Source of the DNA: Rickettsiales bacterium
GTDB lineage: Bacteria > Pseudomonadota > Alphaproteobacteria > Rickettsiales > UBA1997
Direction of reading: 5' to 3'
Assembly (NCBI GenBank): GCA_947455845.1
Contig: CANGQE010000001.1
Coordinates: forward strand, 1-30,642
Length of the DNA: 30,642 nucleotides
Below are positions 1-6,887 of the stretch, piece after piece (the first letter of the stretch is position 1; every line of letters begins with the position of its first letter). The position numbers and the translations under genes were made by a program. Under the pieces are notes generated by a model. It made no database searches and was not told the origin of the DNA. It was given only the letters and a program-made list of their open reading frames with translations.

Positions 1-78
1 ATTCTGTAATATCGAAATAATCTCATCTCCCAGCTCTTGTAAATTTATTTCCGACAACTTTTTCTCCCACTCAGTCAT
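1..78 (-). CDS. 5' end of an unidentified gene (partial, runs off the window)
   Basis: An open frame begins with ATG at 76-78 on the minus strand and stays open to base 1, giving 26 residues that start MTEWEKKLSEINLQ. It is charged and probably helical. I do not recognise the family from so short a piece. The upstream bases contain TATAAT only four bases before the ATG, so the transcript could be leaderless or nearly so; no Shine-Dalgarno sequence is visible. It would be the next gene after thiC on the same strand, separated from it by repeat E1. Confidence 0.5.
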   Translation of the reverse strand, partial: MTEWEKKLSEINLQELGDEIISILQN

Positions 79-126
79 AATTATTATATCGCCTCAACAT
101 TATTTAGTTCCGAGATTGTCTCGCGC

Positions 127-259
127 AAATCACCCGTCTGATCGCTTCGCGATCATCCACCCTCTTTTTCAAAGAGGGCTTTCCGCGCGAGTAGCCCTCT
201 TTGAAAAAGAGGGAGGGAGCCCGCCGTAGCTTTAGCGTAGGTGGGCGGAAGGGTGATTT
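127..259. repeat. Family E composite palindromic element, copy E1
   Basis: Outer arms AAATCACCC (127-135) and GGGTGATTT (251-259) enclose inverted copies of a CCCTCTTTTTCAAAGAGGG hairpin (about 160-179 and 194-213). A further hairpin TGATCGC-TTC-GCGATCA lies at 139-155. The same architecture recurs at 6693-6875 and 12479-12624. The right end overlaps the thiC stop codon (258-260), so the element supplies part of that codon. A role as transcript terminator or 3' end stabiliser for thiC is inferred from position. Confidence 0.85.
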
Positions 260-2096
260 AAGATTGCTCGGTTTTTACGTAAACTTCTGAGCCCAATTCC
301 TTAAACTTCTCACTCATTTGCTCCATCCCTTTCTCCGCTTCTTTTTGCTTGGCAGCATAATCCCTTACATCCTGCGTGATTTTCATCGAGCAGAATTTGG
401 GGCCGCACATGGAGCAGAAGTGGGCTACTTTGGCGCCGTCTGCTGGGAGGGTTTCGTCGTGGAAAGATTTGGCGGTTTCGGGGTCTAAGGAGAGGTTGAA
501 TTGGTCTTCCCAGCGGAAGTCGAATCTCGCTTTTGAAAGTTCGTCGTCGTGGGCTTTGGCTGCGGCATTACCTTTTGCTAAATCGGCGGCGTGGGCGGCG
601 ATTTTGTAGGTAATTACGCCCGTACGCACGTCTTCTTTGTTAGGTAATCCTAAATGTTCTTTGGGGGTTACGTAGCAAAGCATGGCGGTACCGAACCAAC
701 CGATCATGGCAGCACCGATGGCGCTGGTGATGTGGTCGTAGCCCGGAGCGATGTCGGTGGTTAAGGGCCCAAGCGTGTAGAATGGCGCTTCATGGCACCA
801 TTCTAATTGTTTTTCCATGTTCTCTTTGATGAGATGCATCGGCACGTGACCCGGACCTTCAATCATAACTTGGCAATCATGTTTCCAAGCGATTTGGGTT
901 AGTTCGCCTAATGTTTTTAATTCACCGAATTGGGCTTCATCGTTGGCGTCAGCAATTGATCCCGGACGCAATCCGTCACCTAGAGAAAAGGCCACGTCGT
1001 ACTTATTCATGATATGGCAGATTTCTTCAAAATTGGTGTAGAGAAAACTTTCTTTGTGATGTGACAAACACCATTTGGCCATGATTGAACCGCCGCGAGA
1101 AACGATTCCCGTAACACGGTTGGCAGTTAGTGGCACATATTGTAGGCGAACTCCCGCGTGAATGGTGAAGTAATCTACACCCTGTTCAGCTTGCTCAATT
1201 AAAGTATCGCGGAAGATTTCCCAAGTTAGGTCTTCAGCAACGCCGCCAACTTTTTCTAAGGCTTGGTAAATCGGAACGGTTCCAACCGGCACTGGGCAGT
1301 TACGAATAATCCATTCGCGGATGTTGTGAATGTTGCGGCCAGTTGAAAGATCCATCAAATTATCTGCACCAAAACGCGTCGCCCAAATCATTTTTTCAAC
1401 TTCATCTTCAACGCCAGAGAAGATCGCCGAGTTGCCGATGTTGGCATTGATTTTCACCAAGAAATTACGGCCAATAATCATTGGTTCTGATTCAGGGTGA
1501 TTGATGTTATTTGGAATGATGGCGCGTCCTGCTGCGATTTCATCACGGACAAATTCTGCCGTGATTATTTTTGGAATTTTCGCCCCAAAAGTTTCACCGC
1601 GATATTTGCTATTTTCGATTAATTTTTGGCGATTCATGTTTTCACGAACCGCAACATATTCCATTTCTTTGGTGACAATTCCAGCGCGGGCGTAAGCCAT
1701 TTGCGTTGGCTTTTTACCTTCTTTAGCACGAAGTGGGCGAAAATCTGACAAATCAAATTCTGGTGCAGAAGGTTTAGCACCTAGTGCGGTAACACCATTA
1801 TCTTCAGGCTTTACAACGCGACCTTGATATTCTTCAACATCTCCGCGCTCCATGATCCATTGCGCTCTCAGCTTCGGCAGACCTTTATTTAAATCGATTT
1901 TATCTAGGAAATTCTGGTCAGAATAAACGCCCGATGGATCGTAAACCGTAAATGATTTATTTTCTGATTTTTCTGACAAGGCAATTTCGCGCATTGCAAC
2001 TTTCACATCGGCGAATCTTTCGCTTTGTACGTAGATTTTTTTAGAAGCTGGAAGTGGTCCCAAAGTAAGTTTTTTGGTAATTTTTTGATTAGTCAT
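258..2096 (-). CDS. thiC: Phosphomethylpyrimidine synthase ThiC
   Basis: ThiC is a radical-SAM enzyme that rearranges aminoimidazole ribotide into HMP phosphate, the pyrimidine half of thiamine. The 612-residue product has the family's full length. The C-terminal CX2CX4C motif that holds the 4Fe-4S cluster is present (Cys561, Cys564, Cys569, in FCSMCGPKFC). The N-terminal ThiC domain and the central barrel with motifs such as EGPGHVPMHL are intact. The ATG overlaps the end of the PAP2 gene by 8 bases and has no Shine-Dalgarno sequence, so translation is probably coupled. No TPP riboswitch can fit directly upstream, because the preceding bases are coding. No other thi genes are in the window. 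Confidence 0.97.
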   Translation of the reverse strand: MTNQKITKKLTLGPLPASKKIYVQSERFADVKVAMREIALSEKSENKSFTVYDPSGVYSDQNFLDKIDLNKGLPKLRAQWIMERGDVEEYQGRVVKPEDNGVTALGAKPSAPEFDLSDFRPLRAKEGKKPTQMAYARAGIVTKEMEYVAVRENMNRQKLIENSKYRGETFGAKIPKIITAEFVRDEIAAGRAIIPNNINHPESEPMIIGRNFLVKINANIGNSAIFSGVEDEVEKMIWATRFGADNLMDLSTGRNIHNIREWIIRNCPVPVGTVPIYQALEKVGGVAEDLTWEIFRDTLIEQAEQGVDYFTIHAGVRLQYVPLTANRVTGIVSRGGSIMAKWCLSHHKESFLYTNFEEICHIMNKYDVAFSLGDGLRPGSIADANDEAQFGELKTLGELTQIAWKHDCQVMIEGPGHVPMHLIKENMEKQLEWCHEAPFYTLGPLTTDIAPGYDHITSAIGAAMIGWFGTAMLCYVTPKEHLGLPNKEDVRTGVITYKIAAHAADLAKGNAAAKAHDDELSKARFDFRWEDQFNLSLDPETAKSFHDETLPADGAKVAHFCSMCGPKFCSMKITQDVRDYAAKQKEAEKGMEQMSEKFKELGSEVYVKTEQS

Positions 2097-2907
2097 ATTT
2101 TTGAAATTTTAAGTAAATTCGTGTAATCAGAGCAGCGAGCAGAAAGCATACCAACATTGAAACCAAAGTATCACCAAAAAAATGCGCCCCTTTGGCCATT
2201 TGGTAGAAACCCATGATCCAACCAAGGATAATGGCACTTATCAAGCCTAAACAGCGCTGTGATCTTCTTCGCAAAGCAAAAAATAAAATCATTAGAGTAA
2301 AGCCTGTAACCGAGTGACCGGCGGGAAAGCATTGAGCTTTTTTAGCTTGGTGAAAACTTGAAGGATAATGTTCAAAAATTCGGATGTAAGGCTTGTCCCC
2401 GCCGTATATTTCAAGCTGGGTAGGGCAATAAACGTTGGTAAATTTTTTGATATTGCCGGCGATTAAAGGTATGAAGGAAAAGCCGAAGAAGATTAGAAGG
2501 AGGCGGTGGCGATGGCGGATAAGGAAATTTGATTTTGGAATAGATCCTGAAACAAGTTCAGGATGACGGAGAGGGGATAATTGAGAGTTACTGTAGCGCA
2601 AAGCTAAAGCATTGTCATCCTGAACTTGTTTCAGGATCTGTTTCGAATCTCTAAACCCCAAAATAACTCCAAGCAAACATCCCGTAACCCCAACACCGAA
2701 TAAAATCTTCGGTAATTTATAAAAAATAAATTTTTTGACGGGCTCATTTTTATCAACCAGCCAAGACTTACTTTCGAAATCAAATAAATAATTTTGTACT
2801 TCAATGTCAAAATTACCGTAATTAATCCAGCACAAAGCCAATGCTATCAAAACTAGATCAAGGATGATCCAAAAATCAATTTTACTTAAAATTTTTGAGT
2901 TTCTCAT
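2089..2907 (-). CDS. Membrane PAP2-family phosphatase with an in-frame palindromic element
   Basis: This is a polytopic membrane protein of the PAP2 (type 2 phosphatidic acid phosphatase) superfamily, expected to dephosphorylate a lipid or small phosphate ester at the inner membrane. Motif 2 appears as CFPAGHS and motif 3 as YQMAKGAHFFGD; the usual motif 3 arginine is replaced by Gln, while both active-site histidines remain. The stretch CPTQLEIYGG resembles the COG3907-type subgroup. I place the start at the internal ATG at 2907 (MRNSKILSKIDF), which overlaps the sulfatase gene by 26 bases; an upstream ATG at 2952 is also open. About 33 residues in a loop between membrane segments (KQVQDD ... 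RHPELVSGS) are encoded by repeat A1. Substrate unknown; the neighbouring sulfatase suggests envelope lipid or polymer turnover. Confidence 0.85.
   Translation of the reverse strand: MRNSKILSKIDFWIILDLVLIALALCWINYGNFDIEVQNYLFDFESKSWLVDKNEPVKKFIFYKLPKILFGVGVTGCLLGVILGFRDSKQILKQVQDDNALALRYSNSQLSPLRHPELVSGSIPKSNFLIRHRHRLLLIFFGFSFIPLIAGNIKKFTNVYCPTQLEIYGGDKPYIRIFEHYPSSFHQAKKAQCFPAGHSVTGFTLMILFFALRRRSQRCLGLISAIILGWIMGFYQMAKGAHFFGDTLVSMLVCFLLAALITRIYLKFQKYD
2542..2639. repeat. Family A palindromic doublet, copy A1, inside a coding sequence
   Basis: Two perfect 26-base inverted arms (2542-2567 and 2614-2639) flank a 46-base spacer. Each arm is itself a hairpin with stem ATCCTGAA/TTCAGGAT. The element lies wholly within the PAP2 phosphatase gene and is read through in frame, encoding VQDD in one arm and HPELVSGS in the other. 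Other copies are at 11023-11117 and 23233-23322. Rickettsia palindromic elements are known for this in-ORF behaviour; whether this one is homologous to a named RPE family cannot be settled by eye. Confidence 0.93.
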
Positions 2908-4825
2908 TTTTAAATAAATGGCTTGCGACCTGATAATAGCTGATGGCATCATCTAATTTCTTAGCTTCATATTCTTGGATTAAAACTTCCTTAGAGCCAT
3001 TCCAGCCGTATTTTTCAATAGTTACGTCAAAAACTTTTTTCTCTTTCTTGGGCTTGAGTAAATACAGCCTGTCGCCTTGAAAATAGCCAACATACGAGTA
3101 AGTGCTGACGAAAGAATGTTGATCAATAGTTTTGGAATTATTGATTACATCGGTACCGAAAAATTTTGATTTGTAACTCAAGTTCATCAATCCCATTAAG
3201 GTGGGAGCAATATCAATTTGGCTGACATTTTTATTAAAAACCTGCGGCTTGATAATTTTGGGAGCGTAGAAAATTGCTGGAATTTGATAGCGCCACAAAG
3301 GCACGTCAGTATTACCGGCCGAACCGGCGCAATGATCAGCAACTAAAACAAAAATGGTATTTTCAAACCACGGTTTTTTGCTGGCCTCTTCGATTAATTT
3401 CCCGATAGCGTAATCAGTATATTTCACCGCACCGTTACGACCGGTTTTTGAATCAATATCAATTTTGCCCTCAGGATAGGTAAAGGGACGATGATTAGAA
3501 GTAGTCATAATAAAGCTAAAGAATGGCTTACCAGCGGCATAAGATTTATCAGCTTCTTTGATGGCTTTATTGAATAAATCTTCATCAGCAACTCCCCACG
3601 CATTTGAAAAAGAAATTTCTTCTTTGGAAAATTGGGGGCGATCAACAATTTCAAAACCATTATTTTCGTAAAAATAATTCATGTTGTCGAAATAGCCGTC
3701 ACCACCATAAAGAAATTTGGCCTCGTAGCCACGATCTTTAAGGGGACTGGAAATATTAAAAAGATTTTCATTATTAGATCTTCTTACAATTGAATTTCCG
3801 GGTGTTGGCGGTATTGAAAGAGATAAAGCCTCTAATCCTCTAACCGTACGCGTTCCTGTCGCTTTCATGTTAGTAAAAAACAAACCTTCTTTAGCTAAAC
3901 GATCAAGATTTGGCGTAATATTTTCTTCGCTGCCAGAGGACTGCAGGAACTCTTCACTTAGGCTTTCAATCGCAACTAATATTACATTGTATTTTTTTTC
4001 TGTGCCATTTTTTGGCTGAGCAATTAAGCGCGAGATATCTTCTTCATTTAAGAATTTAGAAGAAGGCTCTTGTTTAGAAATTAAATTACGCAAATTAGCT
4101 AAAGCCTCTTTGGCATCTTGAGTTGCGTAAAGCTGGTCGTAGTCAATCTGATTATTGCGATAAGCTGAGAAGAGTTGGTAGATGCCATTTGAGGCAATTT
4201 CTTTGGCGTAATTATTTTGGAAAACTTTGCCCAATTTTGAACTATCGACGCTAAAGAATGCCGCTACTAGGACTGATGCAAATATTGCAAAGTTTTTAAG
4301 ACGAGAAGAGAAATTTGCGATCTCCGGAGTAATAATTTTTTTATAAGTTAATAAAAAAATCGTCGCTGAAGCTGCAAAAATCAAGCTCACCAATATGCCC
4401 ATTGGGTAAGATTCCATGATATTAGAAATTACTTCCGTAGTGTAGATCAGGTAATCAACAGCAATAAAATTAAATCTGGTTTGAAATTCATCCCAGAAAA
4501 CTATCTCCGAAAAAACTGAGAAAGTAATCACGAATAAAAACAGAAAGTAAAAAATTCTATTGATAATTTGATGTTGTTTTGCCGAGAAGATTTTAGCGGG
4601 AATAAAAGTGTAGTAAGCTAGAGGAATAAGGGCTATGTAAGATATGCTTAGTAAATCAAAAAAGAATCCGATGGTGTAAATTTTTAACAAAAGTAGTGCC
4701 GAAAAATCAATTTCGGCTCTTTGTAAAAATAAAAAAACCGCACGTATCCCGAAAGACAAAACGGCGAAAATAGCAAAAATTTTTGCCCAAGAAGAAGCCT
4801 GAACAAGGCTGAGAAACTTTTTCAT
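2882..4825 (-). CDS. LTA synthase / phosphoglycerol transferase-like sulfatase-fold membrane protein
   Basis: The 647-residue protein has about five N-terminal membrane helices (roughly residues 13-35, 47-75, 90-110, 141-161, 178-193) followed by a large periplasmic alkaline-phosphatase-superfamily domain. Visible motifs are VILVAIESLS (metal-binding Glu287), GTRTVRGLEALSLS (probable nucleophilic Thr325 or Thr327), NHRPFTYPEG and VADHCAG near the C-terminus. This layout matches LtaS/OpgB-type enzymes that transfer phosphoglycerol or phosphoethanolamine to envelope glycans. The substrate cannot be read from sequence; in a Gram-negative cell, glucans or LPS are likelier acceptors than lipoteichoic acid. 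It starts 4 bases after pntAB and overlaps the PAP2 gene, so it is probably cotranscribed with both. Confidence 0.87.
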   Translation of the reverse strand: MKKFLSLVQASSWAKIFAIFAVLSFGIRAVFLFLQRAEIDFSALLLLKIYTIGFFFDLLSISYIALIPLAYYTFIPAKIFSAKQHQIINRIFYFLFLFVITFSVFSEIVFWDEFQTRFNFIAVDYLIYTTEVISNIMESYPMGILVSLIFAASATIFLLTYKKIITPEIANFSSRLKNFAIFASVLVAAFFSVDSSKLGKVFQNNYAKEIASNGIYQLFSAYRNNQIDYDQLYATQDAKEALANLRNLISKQEPSSKFLNEEDISRLIAQPKNGTEKKYNVILVAIESLSEEFLQSSGSEENITPNLDRLAKEGLFFTNMKATGTRTVRGLEALSLSIPPTPGNSIVRRSNNENLFNISSPLKDRGYEAKFLYGGDGYFDNMNYFYENNGFEIVDRPQFSKEEISFSNAWGVADEDLFNKAIKEADKSYAAGKPFFSFIMTTSNHRPFTYPEGKIDIDSKTGRNGAVKYTDYAIGKLIEEASKKPWFENTIFVLVADHCAGSAGNTDVPLWRYQIPAIFYAPKIIKPQVFNKNVSQIDIAPTLMGLMNLSYKSKFFGTDVINNSKTIDQHSFVSTYSYVGYFQGDRLYLLKPKKEKKVFDVTIEKYGWNGSKEVLIQEYEAKKLDDAISYYQVASHLFKNEKLKNFK

Positions 4826-4829
4826 ATGA

Positions 4830-5219
4830 TTACTTTTTAAACATCTGCAACATACGCCAAGTCACAAAAAACCCACCAAAGATATTTACCGAAGCAATCA
4901 TGATTGCCAAAAAACTTAGAATCGACATGAATGAGAAAGTAGTTGCCGAACCAAGCGCGATTATTGCGCCCACTACAATTACACCAGAAATTGCGTTAGT
5001 AACTGCCATTAAAGGCGTGTGCAAGGCGGGAGTTACTTTCCAAACTACAAAATAACCAACGAAACAAGCTAAAATAAAAACAGTCAGACCAAAAACAAAA
5101 GGGTCAACTCCACCACCGTGGCTGGCATCGTAGCTTAGTTCGGCAATCTTATTTATTAAGAGGTCGGAGCTTTTAGTAATTTGATCGGAAAGCTCGATGA
5201 TTTCTTGAAGGCTGCTCAT
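4830..5219 (-). CDS. pntAB: NAD(P) transhydrogenase alpha subunit, part 2 (membrane piece)
   Basis: The proton-translocating transhydrogenase couples the proton gradient to NADPH formation. In many alphaproteobacteria its alpha subunit is split into soluble PntAA and a short membrane PntAB. This 129-residue product has three membrane helices (about 42-62, 68-90, 94-118) and the signature VTPALHTPLMAVTNAISG. It normally sits between pntAA and pntB. Here neither partner is adjacent: downstream is the sulfatase gene and upstream is a repeat-bearing gap and a tRNA. The partners should be elsewhere if the enzyme works. The first 40 residues are polar and start with no Shine-Dalgarno sequence. Confidence 0.93.
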   Translation of the reverse strand: MSSLQEIIELSDQITKSSDLLINKIAELSYDASHGGGVDPFVFGLTVFILACFVGYFVVWKVTPALHTPLMAVTNAISGVIVVGAIIALGSATTFSFMSILSFLAIMIASVNIFGGFFVTWRMLQMFKK

Positions 5220-5354
5220 TTTAGAGGATTAATTGATTAGTAGATTGATGCCTCGAAGTTACAAAGTTATGGCAAGTTTTGTCAATTAAAAACTAGATAA
5301 TATTGCACTCAGTCTTCTCTGAAATCTTCCCTCATTGTCCTATTGGCAACCCAA

Positions 5355-5454
5355 AGTTTGTCACCCCGCACTTGCTGCGGGGTCCACCGTGCAACACAAT
5401 AATTACTTAATGCGTGACTCGGTGGACCCCGCAGCAAGTGCGGGGTGACAAACT
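5355..5454. repeat. Family B palindromic doublet, copy B1, in the 394-base gap 5220-5613
   Basis: Perfect 34-base inverted arms (5355-5388 and 5421-5454) are separated by 32 bases. Each arm is itself a hairpin, with stem CCCCGCA/TGCGGGG around CTTGC. Related copies are at 21207-21288 and 29370-29420. The rest of the gap 5220-5613 holds no convincing gene: it contains the pntAB upstream region and a candidate promoter for tRNA-Gln. Confidence 0.93.
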
Positions 5455-5514
5455 AAAGTGGCGTGGTAGAACTAAAATATTCTGTAATTTTTCAACCCCT
5501 CAAAAAAAACTAAG

Positions 5515-5543
5515 TTGACTTCCTCCAAGCCAAATCCTAAAAA
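5515..5543 (+). promoter_or_regulatory. Candidate sigma-70 promoter for tRNA-Gln
   Basis: TTGACT at 5515-5520 matches five of six -35 bases, and TAAAAA at 5538-5543 matches four of six -10 bases with a 17-base spacer. The tRNA starts 71 bases after the -10. A second -10-like TAAAAT at 5574-5579 lies closer but has only a weak -35. Assigned by consensus alone. Confidence 0.35.
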
Positions 5544-5613
5544 GGCGCGCTCTTTTTTACGATTTTGGTTTTGTAAAATATTTTTTTACTAAATCACTTT
5601 TAAGAAAAAGTTT

Positions 5614-5688
5614 TGGGACGTCGCCAAGCGGTAAGGCAGCGGTTTTTGATACCGCCATCCGTAGGTTCGAATCCTGCCGTCCCAACCA
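5614..5688 (+). tRNA. tRNA-Gln (anticodon TTG)
   Basis: A complete cloverleaf is visible: acceptor TGGGACG pairs with CGTCCCA, the anticodon stem GCGGT/ACCGC encloses loop TTTTGAT with anticodon TTG, and the T arm is GTAGG-TTCGAAT-CCTGC. The discriminator A and the CCA end are encoded (5685-5688). A T-run follows at 5690-5696 without an obvious hairpin. Confidence 0.96.
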
Positions 5689-5813
5689 CTTTTTTTAGAG
5701 CTGTAGAAAAGATTTACCAAAATGAACGAGTTATTTGCGAATAATCCTACCTTCCTAGCAACTCTCCCCCACACTCCCCAAACCCAATCTCAATTTAATA
5801 ATTTACACACAAC

Positions 5814-6248
5814 ATGGATAATTACGGAAACCGCGACGATAACAATCGCAGCAATTTTAGAGAAGAAAATCTCAGAGACGGCGGCGACAGAACGCAGCTT
5901 TTTATCGCAAAAGGCCGCAATGATGGCATGGATTCAAGATCTTTAGTAGATTTCGTATCTTCCGAAACTCAGATCGATCCTAACGAAATCAGCAATGTAA
6001 AAGTTTTAGACGATTTTTCTTTTTTCGCAGTAACGCATGAAGATGCTGAAATGATTTTAGATTTTTTCCAAGAAAAAGCCGGCGACGGACGTCCTTTGGT
6101 TTCTAAAGCTAAAAGAAAAAAACCAAGCGGCGAAAATGGCGGCGGATACAGAAACAATAACGATCGCAACGGCGGTGGTCGCAGAGATTACGGCGGCAAT
6201 AGCGGTAACTATGGCAACATGCGTAGAGATTACGGCAATCGCGATTAA
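5814..6248 (+). CDS. Free-standing DbpA-type RNA-binding domain protein with Gly/Arg/Asn-rich tail
   Basis: Residues 27-101 of this 144-residue protein closely resemble the C-terminal DbpA RNA-binding domain of the DEAD-box helicase at 18670-20331. Shared features include LFIAKGRND, a DSR/DPK-type continuation, VKV/MxDxFSFFAV, EDAE and LV(S/T)(K/R)AK. No helicase core is present. The N-terminus is Asn/Arg/Asp-rich and the tail (102-144) carries GGGYRNNN, GGGRRDYGG and MRRDYGNRD repeats, as in disordered RNA-binding tails. The family role, binding structured rRNA in ribosome assembly, suggests an RNA chaperone or helicase cofactor; that is inference. The gene follows tRNA-Gln, lacks a Shine-Dalgarno sequence and ends before a strong terminator. 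Confidence 0.85.
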   Translation: MDNYGNRDDNNRSNFREENLRDGGDRTQLFIAKGRNDGMDSRSLVDFVSSETQIDPNEISNVKVLDDFSFFAVTHEDAEMILDFFQEKAGDGRPLVSKAKRKKPSGENGGGYRNNNDRNGGGRRDYGGNSGNYGNMRRDYGNRD

Positions 6249-6275
6249 TTTAATTTAGTCTTTTAAATTAATAGA

Positions 6276-6308
6276 AGCCCCGCTAACAAAAGTTAGCGGG
6301 GCTTTTTT
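6276..6308 (+). terminator. Rho-independent terminator after the DbpA-domain gene
   Basis: A 12-base perfect stem AGCCCCGCTAAC/GTTAGCGGGGCT with loop AAAA runs straight into TTTTTT. It lies 27 bases after the stop of the RNA-binding protein gene and 22 bases before the msrB start, so msrB must use read-through or a promoter overlapping the hairpin. Confidence 0.95.
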
Positions 6309-6330
6309 GTTTTCTACACCCAACTAAATT

Positions 6331-6690
6331 ATGAACTTAAAAAAACTTACAGCGTCAGAAGAGCGAGTAATAATTCACAAAGGCACTGAACCGCCCTTTA
6401 GCGGCGAATATTACGAAAATAAAAAACGTGGAAAATATTTGTGCAAACATTGCGGTGCTGAGCTTTTTAGCAGTGACCATAAATTTGAATCAGGTTGCGG
6501 CTGGCCTAGCTTTGATGATGAAATTCCTGATTCGGTAGAGAAAGTTCCGGATGCTGATGGTCGAAGAATTGAGATTTTATGCAAAAAATGCGGTGGGCAT
6601 TTGGGACATATTTTTCACGGGGAAGGCTTTACTAAGAAGGACGCGCGTTATTGTGTTAATTCGATTTCGTTGGAGTTTGTGGAGGAATAG
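6331..6690 (+). CDS. msrB: Peptide-methionine (R)-S-oxide reductase MsrB
   Basis: MsrB reduces methionine R-sulfoxide in damaged proteins. The 119-residue product is a compact single-domain form. Two CXXC zinc pairs are present (Cys38/Cys41 and Cys84/Cys87), the SGCGWPSF motif is at about 54-61, and the catalytic cysteine is Cys108 in RYCVNSISL. There is no fused MsrA domain and no signal peptide, so it acts in the cytoplasm. The start has no Shine-Dalgarno sequence. It converges on the pirin gene, with repeat E2 filling the space between the two stop codons. Confidence 0.96.
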   Translation: MNLKKLTASEERVIIHKGTEPPFSGEYYENKKRGKYLCKHCGAELFSSDHKFESGCGWPSFDDEIPDSVEKVPDADGRRIEILCKKCGGHLGHIFHGEGFTKKDARYCVNSISLEFVEE

Positions 6691-6692
6691 GA

Positions 6693-6875
6693 AAGCCCTC
6701 TTTGACAATTGCTTTAGCAATTGAAACTCACGCAAAAATAACAAAAATCTTGTGAGTAAAAAGAGGGTGGATGATCGCGACAGCGATCAGACGGGTGATT
6801 TGCTTGTCACTTGTTCATTTTAAATCACCCTTCCGCCGCTGTCGCGGCTCCCTCCCTCTTTTTCAAAGAGGGCTT
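6693..6875. repeat. Family E composite palindromic element, copy E2, with an internal insertion
   Basis: The ends AAGCCCTCTTT and AAAGAGGGCTT and the internal GGGTGATTT/AAATCACCC pair match E1 and E3. The covarying hairpin is TGATCGC-GACA-GCGATCA at 6772-6789. Unlike the other copies, one CCCTCTTTGAAAAAGAGGG arm is split by about 53 bases (6705-6757) that contain their own inverted repeats. The element starts 2 bases after the msrB stop and ends 12 bases before the pirin stop, so it may act as a bidirectional 3' end structure. Confidence 0.85.
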
Positions 6876-6887
6876 GGAGCGCATTTT

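Noticed and set aside
127..259. CRISPR array as explanation of the repeats
   Set aside because: Copies are far apart, inverted and single; there is no regular direct repeat-spacer pattern and no cas gene.
5589..5774. Minus-strand frame of 61 codons across tRNA-Gln
   Set aside because: It is antisense to the tRNA; the length is explained by the structure of the tRNA gene.
5722..5946. Plus-strand frame of 74 codons overlapping the start of the DbpA-domain gene
   Set aside because: Thr/Ala-rich shadow of the real frame, which has recognisable homology.
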